A stretch of 15,813 nt of DNA from assembly GCA_947450745.1 (NCBI GenBank), contig CANFYD010000024.1:1-15813 (forward strand), read 5' to 3'. The position numbers were made by a program, and so were the translations under genes. Below the pieces are notes generated by a model. The model was not told the DNA's origin and made no database searches. It worked only from the letters and a program-made list of their open reading frames with translations. This stretch comes from Burkholderiales bacterium. Its GTDB lineage: Bacteria > Pseudomonadota > Gammaproteobacteria > Burkholderiales > Burkholderiaceae_C. Below, piece by piece: positions 1 through 7,273 of this stretch. Within the stretch, counting starts at the first letter, position 1, and each line of letters opens with the position of its first letter.

Positions 1-2
1 CG

Positions 3-587
3 CCGCTGTGGATGGCCTGGATGGAGGGCAAGACCGTCGTGCAATTCCGGATGGGCCCGGTCATCCAGGAATTATTGATCTGGGTGCTGCTGCCGCTGGT
101 GCTGGGGCAATTTGCGCGCGGCTGGCTGGGGGCTTGGGCGGGCCGAAACAGCCGGGTGATCCAGAAGGTGGACCGCAGCACCATCCTGCTGCTGATCTAC
201 ACCTCGTTTGCCGACTCGGTGCAGCAGGGCATCTGGTCACGCTACGGCTGGCTGGCGGTGGCCGAAACATTGCTGGGCACGGCCCTGCTGTTCGCGCTGG
301 TGCTGGGGCTGGTCAGCCTGCTGGCGCGCTGGACTGGCTTAGCCCTGCCGGAGCGCATCGCGGTGGTCTTTTGCGGCTCGAAAAAGACGCTGGCCGCCGG
401 CATTCCGATGGCGCACTTGATCTTTGGTGCCAACCCGGCGCTGGGCCTGATCCTGATGCCGCTGATGATTTACCACCCGCTGCAACTTGCCATCGGCGGT
501 GTGCTGGCGCAGCGCTGGGCAGAGCGGGACGCAGCAGCAGCAACAGCGCTGGCTGCCGCGCCGGCAGCGGTGCAAGGGGCGGACTGA
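3..587 (+). CDS. Bile acid:sodium symporter-like (SBF_like/YfeH) membrane protein, 3' part
   Basis: The frame is open to the left window edge, so the start is missing and only about 194 codons are visible. The protein is strongly hydrophobic, with about five membrane segments separated by short charged loops. The run FCGSKKTLAAGIPMA, about 120 residues into the visible part, resembles the signature of YfeH-type members of the bile acid:sodium symporter superfamily (E. coli YfeH has a comparable FCGTKKS segment). Members are inner-membrane carriers; the substrate of this branch is not established and is not claimed here. The C-terminus is a soluble, Ala/Asp-rich tail. The gene converges on the LD-carboxypeptidase gene, with only 16 bp between the two stop codons and no obvious terminator there. 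Confidence is high for the family and low for the substrate. Confidence 0.85.
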   Translation, partial: PLWMAWMEGKTVVQFRMGPVIQELLIWVLLPLVLGQFARGWLGAWAGRNSRVIQKVDRSTILLLIYTSFADSVQQGIWSRYGWLAVAETLLGTALLFALVLGLVSLLARWTGLALPERIAVVFCGSKKTLAAGIPMAHLIFGANPALGLILMPLMIYHPLQLAIGGVLAQRWAERDAAAATALAAAPAAVQGAD

Positions 588-603
588 ACCGGACTGACAC
601 GCT

Positions 604-1506
604 TCAGAGCAGCGTCAAACAGCGCCCCGCCACATCCATGCTGGCCGCCAGACCCAGCGGCAGCGGCCGGTTCGGCCGGCCGTGGCCGCTGGGCCAGCCA
701 GCCAGGATCGGCTTGCCCAGGCGCTGCAGATAGTCGGCCAGCACCGCGTCGGCGGCTTCAGCGCCGGTAAAACTGCCGAGCAAAAACCCGGCCGCTGCGT
801 CGAGCACACCGGCCTGGCGCAGCTGCGACAACAAGCGGTCGACCCGGTAAGGCTCCTCGCCGATGTCCTCCAAAAACAGCAGGGCAGCGCTGCAGTCGGG
901 CAGCCAAGGCGTGCCGAGCAGCGCGGTAAAAACGGCCAGATTGCCGCCGACCAAGCGCCCGCTGGCCACCTCGCCCTGATCCAGCGGGTGAGCAGGCAGC
1001 GACGAAGCAGGCGCGGCCAGCACGTCACCGGCCCACAGTCCTCGGTGCAGCAACTCGAACAGCGCTTGCGCATCGGCACCCGCCTCTGCATGAAGCAGGT
1101 CGGAGGTGGGCATCGGTGCATGCAGGCCGGGCAGACCGAGCGAGGCGCGCAGGCCGTGCAGCGTGGTGATGTCGCTGTAGCCGATCAGCAGCTTGGGGTG
1201 GCGGCGCAGCAACTCGGTGTCGATGCGGCCCAGCAGGCGCTGGCAGCCATAGCCGCCGCGCAGGCAGAGCACGGCATCCACGGCCGGGTCGGCAAAGGCC
1301 GCATGCAGATCGGCCAGGCGCTGCGCGTCCGACGCGGCCAAGAAGCCCAGCGCGGTCGGGCCGGCGCAGCCAGGGAAGATCTTGGCCTTGAAGCCATGCG
1401 CTTCGAGCAGCGCCGGCACCCGTTCGAGTTGGCCCACTTGGGGCGGGCCGGCCGGGGCGATGACGGCCAGCGTGGCGCCTTGCGGCAATGGTCGGATCAG
1501 GGGCAA
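604..1506 (-). CDS. ldcA: LD-carboxypeptidase (muramoyltetrapeptide carboxypeptidase, peptidase family S66)
   Basis: This cytoplasmic enzyme removes the terminal D-alanine from murein tetrapeptides during peptidoglycan recycling. With the TTG start chosen here (300 residues) the Ser-Glu-His triad of family S66 is visible: Ser111 in GYSDIT, Glu213 in FLEDIGEEPYRVDR and His275 in SGHGRPN. The Ser-to-Glu spacing of 102 equals that of P. aeruginosa LdcA. No signal peptide is seen, as expected. The TTG lies one base after the stop of the upstream serine hydrolase and has GGGAG about six bases before it; it gives an N-terminus MPLIRPLPQGATLAVIAPAG typical of the family. An ATG at 1539 is the alternative; it adds 11 atypical residues, overlaps the upstream gene by 32 bp and also has a GGGAG, so the start is open. 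It is the last gene of the dadA operon and would supply D-alanine for DadA. Confidence 0.9.
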   Translation of the reverse strand: MPLIRPLPQGATLAVIAPAGPPQVGQLERVPALLEAHGFKAKIFPGCAGPTALGFLAASDAQRLADLHAAFADPAVDAVLCLRGGYGCQRLLGRIDTELLRRHPKLLIGYSDITTLHGLRASLGLPGLHAPMPTSDLLHAEAGADAQALFELLHRGLWAGDVLAAPASSLPAHPLDQGEVASGRLVGGNLAVFTALLGTPWLPDCSAALLFLEDIGEEPYRVDRLLSQLRQAGVLDAAAGFLLGSFTGAEAADAVLADYLQRLGKPILAGWPSGHGRPNRPLPLGLAASMDVAGRCLTLL

Positions 1507-1507
1507 G

Positions 1508-2758
1508 TCAGTCTCCCAATTGCAGGCGCAAAAAGTCATCGATCGCGGCTCCCAGCGCCGGCAAGCGCCAGGTGGTGGACAGGCCGGGGTCGGGAGCGTA
1601 GCGGCTGCCCAGATTGCTGGTCAGCGCAATCAAGTAATGGCGGCGCTCAGGTTGGCTGCCCGTGCTGACGCCATTGACGATGCCTGCATCGGCGCTGTAG
1701 TTCTCGGTGTTGCCGGTCTTGTGGGCAAACACCAGGCCCTGGCGGGTGAAGCGGCGCAGATCACCGGGGAACGCGGTGTTGCCGACTTGGGCGGAGCCGT
1801 CCGCCAGCAACCAGCGGGCAGATAAGCGCGCGGGCAGGCCGGCCACCCAGCCGGGCTGGCCGGCCAGCAGGCTGCTGGACAGAATCTCGTGCAGGCCTTG
1901 CTCGCGCAGGCAATGCAAGACCTGGCAGCGGCTGGCGTCGCTCAAGGTCGGCGCTGAGGACCCCGCCAACCAGGGCAGTGGCGGCGCTTGCGGGTCCAGC
2001 CACCAGAGCAGGCGCAGGGTGTCCCAGGCGGTCATCTGCAACTGGCCAACGCCGGCACCAGCCGCATTGCCCCAGCCGCCGTCGGCCTGCGTGTTGGCAA
2101 AGCGCAGGCCGGGCAGGCCCAGCGCCAAGAACAGCTCGTGCAACTCGTTGTGGACCTCGATACCGGCCACGCGGCGGATGGCACCGATGGCATGCAAATG
2201 GGCCACCAGCGCCGAGGTCGCCTCGTTGCTGCTGACCGTGATCATGTCGAAGGCCCAATCGGCCAGCGGGCGCTGCCGGCCGGCGAAGGGGATGGGCTGC
2301 TCCCAGCTGGTGCGGCCCAGATCCACCAGCCACGCCAGCCCGACCAGCACCATCAGCTTCAACAGCGAGGCCGGATAAGGCGACACAAAACGCCTTGGGC
2401 CGTGGCCGGTCAAGGGCTGCCAAGGGATGGTCTGCCAGTCGCTGCCGGGCAGCCAGGCGATGGAGTTGCCAGCACCGTCTTGGGCGTCGGCCAGGAAGGC
2501 CACATCGCGCACAGCGCCGGCATTGGCGCCGATGTCCGCCACCCAGCCCTGTGGATGCTCGCGCGAGAACAGCACGTTGGCAAAGCAAGCGGTGGGGGTG
2601 GAGCTAGAGGAAGCAGCAGCCGGGAAAGCCGCCACCGCCAGATCGATGCTCGGGTGCAGGCCGACCGGCGCACCGCCCTGCCGCGCGTCGGCGGTCTGCT
2701 CGAAGCGCTGCGCGCGCACGGCAGCGAGCAGGGCCTGGGCGAGGTCAGCGGCGGTCAA
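1508..2758 (-). CDS. Class A beta-lactamase-fold serine hydrolase (no signal peptide)
   Basis: Penicillin-recognising serine hydrolase of about 416 residues. The three family motifs are present in order: SLLK at 131-134 (nucleophile Ser131, base Lys134), SSN at 176-178 in the place of SDN, and KTG at 347-349 preceded by His346. The frame stays open far upstream, but that part overlaps dadA and is unlike protein. The first in-frame start near the end of dadA is TTG at 2758, which shares bases with the dadA stop (TTGA), implying translational coupling; GTG at 2719 is the alternative. Neither start gives a signal peptide, which is odd because most relatives are exported. A low-complexity Ala/Ser stretch is at about 43-57. 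Lying between dadA and an LD-carboxypeptidase gene, it may act on a D-Ala-containing peptide or ester; this is inference. A true beta-lactamase is unlikely because no export signal is seen. Confidence 0.75.
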   Translation of the reverse strand: MTAADLAQALLAAVRAQRFEQTADARQGGAPVGLHPSIDLAVAAFPAAASSSSTPTACFANVLFSREHPQGWVADIGANAGAVRDVAFLADAQDGAGNSIAWLPGSDWQTIPWQPLTGHGPRRFVSPYPASLLKLMVLVGLAWLVDLGRTSWEQPIPFAGRQRPLADWAFDMITVSSNEATSALVAHLHAIGAIRRVAGIEVHNELHELFLALGLPGLRFANTQADGGWGNAAGAGVGQLQMTAWDTLRLLWWLDPQAPPLPWLAGSSAPTLSDASRCQVLHCLREQGLHEILSSSLLAGQPGWVAGLPARLSARWLLADGSAQVGNTAFPGDLRRFTRQGLVFAHKTGNTENYSADAGIVNGVSTGSQPERRHYLIALTSNLGSRYAPDPGLSTTWRLPALGAAIDDFLRLQLGD

Positions 2759-4050
2759 TGTCCGCCCAATTGCAAACCGTCCAGTGCCACCGGGCTGCGG
2801 CGGCCGCAGACCAGCTCGGCGACGATGTCGGCCGTGCCGAAGGAGAAAGTAAAACCCAGTGCGCCATGGCCGACATTGAGCCACACATTGCGCACGCCGC
2901 AAGCGCCCAGAATCGGCGCGCCGCTGGGCGTGGCCGGGCGCAGGCCAGCCCATTCGCTGGCGCGCTCGAACGCGGCGGCACGCGGGAAGGTCGCCTGCAC
3001 GGTGCGCCGCAGCGAGGCCATGCGGCCGGGGTCGATGCGGCTATCCACACCGACCAGATCGACCATCGCCGCGACGCGCAAATGCGCGCCGATGCGGGCG
3101 TAGACGACCTTTTTCTCGAAGTCGGTGACGCTGACCACCGGCGGTTGGTGGTCAGCGTCGATCGGGGCAGTCAGGCTGTAGCCTTTGAGCGGGTAGAGCG
3201 GCAAGTCCAGCCCCAGCGTCTGCGCCAACTGGCGGCTTTGCAGACCGGCTGCGATGACGAAATCATCGGCCTCGATCTCGCCGCTGTCGGTCTTCAGCGC
3301 CACCACCTGGCCAGCGCGCTGCGTAAAGCCCAGCGCCGTGGCGTTGACGAAGCCACGGAAATTGCCGTGTGACTTGAGTCGCACGGCCAGCAGCTCGCAG
3401 AGCTTGTAGCAGTCGGCCACCGCTTCACCGGCGGTGAAGATGCCGCCCGCCAGCAGGGCCGGGCTGGCGGCCAGCGCCGGTTCCAGCGCCACGCATTCGG
3501 CGGCGGACAGCGCTTGCTCCGGCCCGCTGCCGCTGCCGCTGCTGTCCTGGCGACCATGGCCGCCAGGACAGCCACCGGCTGTCAGCTTGGCCGCCACCCG
3601 CATGAATTCGGCCGGCTTGCGGTAGACCACCAGCTTGCCCGGCGCCCGCAGGCTGACGCATTCCAGCCGGGCCGACTCGTGCAAACGCCCGAACGCCGCT
3701 TGGCTATATGCCCCCAGGGCCAACAGCCGCGCGGTGGTGAGGCGGTTGACCGGCCCACGGCAGGCGCGCAGGAAGGCCAACAGCCATGACCATTGCTCGC
3801 GACTCGCTTCGGGCTTGAAGCGCAGCGGGCCGTCGGGGTCAAGCAACCAGCGCAGCGCCTTCAGCGGCACGCCTTCGTCGGCCAGCGGCGACACGTAGCG
3901 GTAACTCAACTGCCCGCCGTTGGCCCGGCTGGCACCGTTTGCCACCTCGCGCTGGCACTCCACCAGCGTGACCGCGCAGCCGCGCTCGGCCAAGGCCCAA
4001 GCGGTCGTCAAACCGACGACACCGCCACCAATCACCACACAATGCTTCAT
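2755..4050 (-). CDS. dadA: D-amino acid dehydrogenase, FAD-dependent
   Basis: Oxidises D-amino acids, classically D-alanine, to the 2-oxo acid and ammonia, passing electrons to the respiratory chain from the inner face of the membrane. The chosen ATG gives 431 residues (E. coli DadA has 432). The N-terminus carries the FAD Rossmann motif, VVIGGGVVGLTTAWALAERG at 5-24 with acidic Glu31. The C-terminus has WAGLRPATPSGAPILG (367-382) and NVGHGALGFTFSFGTADIV (392-410), typical of the DadA/glycine oxidase fold. An ATG further upstream at 4143 would add 31 residues before the FAD motif and is rejected. Residues 160-176, rich in Gly/Ser, replace a short helix linker of relatives and are partly encoded by a perfect hairpin (see 3541-3572). 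First gene of the three-gene operon; its stop overlaps the TTG start of the serine hydrolase. Confidence 0.93.
   Translation of the reverse strand: MKHCVVIGGGVVGLTTAWALAERGCAVTLVECQREVANGASRANGGQLSYRYVSPLADEGVPLKALRWLLDPDGPLRFKPEASREQWSWLLAFLRACRGPVNRLTTARLLALGAYSQAAFGRLHESARLECVSLRAPGKLVVYRKPAEFMRVAAKLTAGGCPGGHGRQDSSGSGSGPEQALSAAECVALEPALAASPALLAGGIFTAGEAVADCYKLCELLAVRLKSHGNFRGFVNATALGFTQRAGQVVALKTDSGEIEADDFVIAAGLQSRQLAQTLGLDLPLYPLKGYSLTAPIDADHQPPVVSVTDFEKKVVYARIGAHLRVAAMVDLVGVDSRIDPGRMASLRRTVQATFPRAAAFERASEWAGLRPATPSGAPILGACGVRNVWLNVGHGALGFTFSFGTADIVAELVCGRRSPVALDGLQLGGH
3541..3572. repeat. Perfect 12-bp inverted repeat inside dadA
   Basis: Arms GCTGTCCTGGCG and CGCCAGGACAGC flank an 8-base centre (ACCATGGC) that itself contains CCATGG. 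The whole is a near-perfect 32-bp palindrome with one mismatched pair. It keeps the dadA frame and encodes residues 160-170 at the start of a Gly/Ser-rich stretch not expected in DadA. It could be a small palindromic insertion tolerated in a surface loop; that origin is inference. Confidence 0.6.
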
Positions 4051-4078
4051 CCGCTGCGCCACTGAAACCATGGCCTGC

Positions 4079-4108
4079 AGGGTAGGCAAGAAGCGCCGCA
4101 CAAGCCAA
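4079..4108 (-). promoter_or_regulatory. Possible sigma70 promoter for the dadA operon
   Basis: On the - strand, TTGGCT (4103-4108) and TACCCT (4079-4084) are 18 bases apart. This would start transcription roughly 25 bases before the dadA ATG. The -10 is weak, so this is a candidate only. Confidence 0.3.
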
Positions 4109-4180
4109 TGAAAGGCGCGGAGCCCCCCATAACCTTGCCGCATGGATCATGAGAAACAAACGCCGGGCCGGCTTCAGCGC

Positions 4181-4203
4181 CGTAGGTCGGGTCAAGACCC
4201 GCG
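4181..4203. repeat. REP-like palindromic repeat, copy 1
   Basis: Contains CGGGTC-AA-GACCCG, a 6-bp stem with a 2-base loop, preceded by CGTAGGT and followed by CG. It matches 20 of 23 bases with the copy at 9339-9361. It lies between the alpha/beta hydrolase stop and the dadA start, in the only sizeable intergenic gap of this part (4051-4291), which otherwise shows nothing but the candidate dadA promoter. Confidence 0.6.
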
Positions 4204-4291
4204 AGCTCTTTCTGCATGGGCAGTGGAGCGCCGACATGAGCTGGCCGCGCGCAACACGGGTGCCATCAAGGCCTAAATTGCTCGCTGGCGC

Positions 4292-5149
4292 TTACGCCAC
4301 AAATCGCGCCACAAAGGCCAGCACCTGCGCCACCAGCGGGGCCGTGCTGTTGGGGGCCAGCAGGTCGCCGGCCAAGACATGCTGGCCGACGCTGTCGCTG
4401 TCGTTCACCTCGATCAACTGCTTGTGCGGGCTGCCCAGGCGGGCAAACGCGGCACGCACCTGATGGACGTTGATGGTGCGGTCGCGCGGGGAGTAAAAGA
4501 CCTGCACCGGCGCGCGGATGTCTTCCAGCGCACTGGCGCGCACCTGCCGCACCAGCGCCATCATCGGGAACAGCGCCACGCTTGGGTATTCATGCGTCCA
4601 GAACGGTGCCGTCTGCGGGCTGCTGGGCGTTGAGCGCCGCATGCCGCCGGTGGCCACACGCACCAGCCAGCGGCCCCAGGCCCAATTCATCAAGGCGGCC
4701 CAGGGGTCTTTCGGGCCGAAGTTGGGCGACAACAGCACCCAAGCCGCCACGCCCTGCCCTGCAGCCTGCTGCGCGGCCCAGGCGGCCAGCGTGGCCCCGG
4801 TGGAGGCCGCAATCACCAGCACGCGCTCGCCCAGCCGCTGCCCTATCGCCAAGGCCTCCAGCGCATCGGCCTGCCACTGCGCCACCGTCATGCCGGCCAT
4901 GGCGGCACCGGGCCGACCGTGACCAGCCAAGCGGGTGTAGAAACAATGACCGCCCAGCCCCTGCGCCACCCGTTCCGGCAGTGGTGCGATTTCTTGCCGG
5001 GTGGCGGTGAAACCGTGCAGATAGATCACCGCCCAGGGTGCCCGCACATGGCCGAGCGGCCCCCAGACGATGTGCTTTTCGGTGCCGGGCGTCACATCGC
5101 CAAAGCGCGCTTCAGCGGCCGCCAGCTCGGCGTCAAGTTGGTTCACCAA
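4292..5149 (-). CDS. Alpha/beta hydrolase (carboxylesterase/lysophospholipase-like)
   Basis: Soluble alpha/beta-hydrolase-fold protein of 285 residues with no signal peptide. Visible landmarks are the oxyanion strand turn YLHGFTAT (43-50), the nucleophile elbow AASTG (114-118, Ser116, the first Gly replaced by Ala), the acid Asp223 in YSPRDRTIN and the base His257 in GQHVLAGD. Several aromatic residues at 150-185 probably form the lid. Substrate is unknown; an ester or thioester hydrolase role is all the fold supports. Starts are TTG at 5149 or GTG at 5146, directly next to each other, and an in-frame stop lies just upstream. It follows the aminotransferase gene by 26 bp on the same strand and is probably cotranscribed with it. 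No functional link between them is known to me. Confidence 0.85.
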   Translation of the reverse strand: MVNQLDAELAAAEARFGDVTPGTEKHIVWGPLGHVRAPWAVIYLHGFTATRQEIAPLPERVAQGLGGHCFYTRLAGHGRPGAAMAGMTVAQWQADALEALAIGQRLGERVLVIAASTGATLAAWAAQQAAGQGVAAWVLLSPNFGPKDPWAALMNWAWGRWLVRVATGGMRRSTPSSPQTAPFWTHEYPSVALFPMMALVRQVRASALEDIRAPVQVFYSPRDRTINVHQVRAAFARLGSPHKQLIEVNDSDSVGQHVLAGDLLAPNSTAPLVAQVLAFVARFVA

Positions 5150-5175
5150 ATCAGTTCAACCCTACTCAACCCGGT

Positions 5176-6363
5176 TCAGCTCAAGACTGCGGCGATGGCT
5201 GCGGCTGCCGCCTCGACATTCTTGCTGTTCAGCCCGGCCACGCACATCCGGCCCGAGCGCAACACGTAGACGGCGAACTCGTCCTTCAGGCGGTCCACTT
5301 GCTCGGGGCTCAGGCCGGTGTAGCTGAACATGCCGCGCTGGGTCAGGAAGTAGTCGAAATTGTGCTGCGGCAGCTTGGCCGACAAGACGCCGTAAAGGCT
5401 GTTGCGCATCGCGTGGATGCGCTCGCGCATGCCGGTCACCTCGAACTCCCACTGCGAGCGCAGGGCCGGGTCGGTCAGCACGCGGGCGACGATTTGCCCG
5501 CCATGCAGCGGCGGGTTCGAGTAGTTGCGGCGGATCAGAAACTTCATCTGACCCAGCACATTGACCGCTTGCGCCGCGTTCGGGCAGACGACCGACAGCG
5601 CACCGCAGCGCTCGCCGTACAAGCTCATGCTCTTGGAAAAGCTGTTGGCCACGAAGAAGCTCAAGCCGGCATCGGCCATCGCGCGGACGGCAAAGGCGTC
5701 TTCTTCGATGCCGTCGCCATAGCCTTGGTAGGCCAGGTCCAGAAACGGCAGCAGCTCGCGCGCCATCAGCACCGGGATCAACTCGTCCCACTGCATCGCC
5801 GTCAGGTCCACCCCGGTCGGGTTGTGACAGCAGGCATGCAGCAGCACGACGCTTTTCGGCGGCAGCTGCGAAATGGCGGCCAGCATGTCGGCAAAGCGCA
5901 CGCCGCCGGTCTTGGCGTCGTAATACGGATAGGTCTTGACCTCGATGCCGGAGCCGTCGAACACCGCGCGGTGGTTGTCCCAGGTCGGGTCGGACACGTA
6001 GATGGCGCTGTCAGGGAAATAGCGCTTGATGAAGTCGGCCCCCACCTTCAGGCCGCCGCTGCTGCCCACGCTCTGTATCGTCACCGTGCGCTCGCGCACC
6101 GGGTTGTGCTCGCCAAACAGCAGCGCCTGCACGGCGGAGCGGAAATTGGCCGCCCCTTCCATCGGCAAATAAGGCCGGGCGCCGGCCTCGGCCACCACGG
6201 CCAGCTCGGCCTTGCGGACCGAGTCCAGCATCGGGATGCGGCCGTCGTCATCAAAATAGATGCCGATCGACAGATTGATCTTGCCCGGCCGCTCGTCTTT
6301 TTGAAACGCCTCGTTGAGGCTCAGGATCGGGTCGCCCGCGTAGGCGTCAACGTGATGGAACAT
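5176..6363 (-). CDS. tyrB: Class I aminotransferase (aspartate/aromatic amino acid type)
   Basis: PLP-dependent cytoplasmic aminotransferase of 395 residues, the full length for AspC/TyrB enzymes. It transfers the amino group between aromatic or dicarboxylic amino acids and 2-oxoglutarate or oxaloacetate. Key residues are visible: Trp128 in DPTWDNH, Asn181 in HNPTG, Asp209 and Tyr212 in DLAYQGYGDG, the Schiff-base Lys244 in NSFSKSMSLYGERCG with Arg252 for the PLP phosphate, and Arg372 in SGRMCVAG for the substrate carboxylate. The ATG has GGAG about 9 bases upstream. Sequence alone does not separate TyrB from AspC activity, so the symbol is tentative. It is followed by the alpha/beta hydrolase (26 bp) and preceded by the solute-binding protein gene (44 bp). 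Confidence 0.93.
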   Translation of the reverse strand: MFHHVDAYAGDPILSLNEAFQKDERPGKINLSIGIYFDDDGRIPMLDSVRKAELAVVAEAGARPYLPMEGAANFRSAVQALLFGEHNPVRERTVTIQSVGSSGGLKVGADFIKRYFPDSAIYVSDPTWDNHRAVFDGSGIEVKTYPYYDAKTGGVRFADMLAAISQLPPKSVVLLHACCHNPTGVDLTAMQWDELIPVLMARELLPFLDLAYQGYGDGIEEDAFAVRAMADAGLSFFVANSFSKSMSLYGERCGALSVVCPNAAQAVNVLGQMKFLIRRNYSNPPLHGGQIVARVLTDPALRSQWEFEVTGMRERIHAMRNSLYGVLSAKLPQHNFDYFLTQRGMFSYTGLSPEQVDRLKDEFAVYVLRSGRMCVAGLNSKNVEAAAAAIAAVLS

Positions 6364-6407
6364 GAGAGGAACTCCAAGCGTTATTAGCCGACGATTATTG
6401 ACCGGCC

Positions 6408-7184
6408 TCAGTAATGATCAAAGATTCGCTTCCACGTGCCGTCATCGCGCATTGCCTGCAAGGTCCGCTCCAGCTCGGCTTGCCGCGCCAGCCATGGTGA
6501 GCGCCGCGACAGGACGATGTAATTGGGCTCGCCGAGCAAGCGCAGCGGCTGCTTCTCCAGTTGCAGACTCAAGCTGCGCAGCAGCAAGTCACCTTGTCGT
6601 TCCGGCATGATCACCACATCAACCCGGCCCCTGACCAACACGCGCAAGGCGGCCGGATAGTCGTTGAACTCCTGCCGTTTGATGCTCGGGTCCGCATCGA
6701 AGGCAAGCCCGTAGCGCTTGCCGCGATGGACCGCCAGCAAACGACCTTCCAAGTCCGAGATTGAAGCCAAGACCGGTGCGCTGGCCAAGGTGTAGAAGGC
6801 CTTGTTCTCGGCCGGGAGTGCCACCCGGCAGTAGCTGTAGTGGCGCTCGCGCTCGGGCGTGCGCAACAAGCCGAGCATCAGATCGGCCTCGCCTTGCTCC
6901 AGCATCGACAAGGCACGGGCCGAGGGCATCTCCTCAAAGTGGAGCGGCCAGTCAAGCCGTCTGGCGGCCTCTTTGATCAGGTCGAAATAGAGCCCGCTGA
7001 CGCCTTGACCACCGGTCGCGCCCGCCGCGCCGCTAGCGCCGTCAGTGGCAAAAATGCGGAAGGGGAAATCTGCGCTGCCCACCACGCGCAAGGCGGGCAA
7101 CTTGACATCGGCAGCGGCGTCAAACCACACCAGAGCTGGTGCCAAAACGAACAACGACAGACATTGACGGCGACTTGCTGGCAT
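6408..7184 (-). CDS. Periplasmic solute-binding protein, family 3 (amino acid-type)
   Basis: Predicted 258-residue exported binding protein of the SBP_bac_3 type. The N-terminus MPASRRQCLSLFVLAPALVW is a signal sequence with a twin-arginine-like SRRQCLSLF pattern, and cleavage is likely in the Ala-rich run before DVKLP. The mature part follows the family layout: LRVVGSADFPF, then GLYFDLIKEAARRL, QGEADLMLGLLRTPERE and the late GTWKRIFDHY. A Gly/Ala-rich insert (about 54-66) lies after the first strand. ATG at 7184 is preferred; TTG at 7199 is an alternative that would bury the signal. No permease or ATPase genes are adjacent, so it may be an orphan binding protein; the ligand is unknown. TTGACC and TATGAT upstream, 20 bases apart, are a poor promoter candidate. 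Same strand as the aminotransferase. Confidence 0.85.
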   Translation of the reverse strand: MPASRRQCLSLFVLAPALVWFDAAADVKLPALRVVGSADFPFRIFATDGASGAAGATGGQGVSGLYFDLIKEAARRLDWPLHFEEMPSARALSMLEQGEADLMLGLLRTPERERHYSYCRVALPAENKAFYTLASAPVLASISDLEGRLLAVHRGKRYGLAFDADPSIKRQEFNDYPAALRVLVRGRVDVVIMPERQGDLLLRSLSLQLEKQPLRLLGEPNYIVLSRRSPWLARQAELERTLQAMRDDGTWKRIFDHY

Positions 7185-7273
7185 GAAATCCGCTTGCAAA
7201 ACAAGAGAGCTAGCAGGGCCCCGCGCCCAGACTTTCTAGACCGAGATCATAGCCAGAACCGCCTGAACATCGG

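Noticed and set aside
682..1668. Long + strand open frame opposite the LD-carboxypeptidase
   Set aside because: Gln/Gly/Arg-rich translation without family motifs; it is the antisense shadow of a gene with a clear catalytic triad.
1508..2953. Full 481-codon frame of the serine hydrolase
   Set aside because: The first 65 codons overlap the end of dadA and are Arg-rich, shadow-like sequence; the TTG at the dadA stop is a better start.
1988..3103. 371-codon + strand frame
   Set aside because: Antisense of dadA and the serine hydrolase; low-complexity translation, GC-driven absence of stops.
5038..6387. 449-codon + strand frame
   Set aside because: Antisense of the aminotransferase, which has all PLP-site residues; the + frame reads as His/Gln/Arg-rich shadow.
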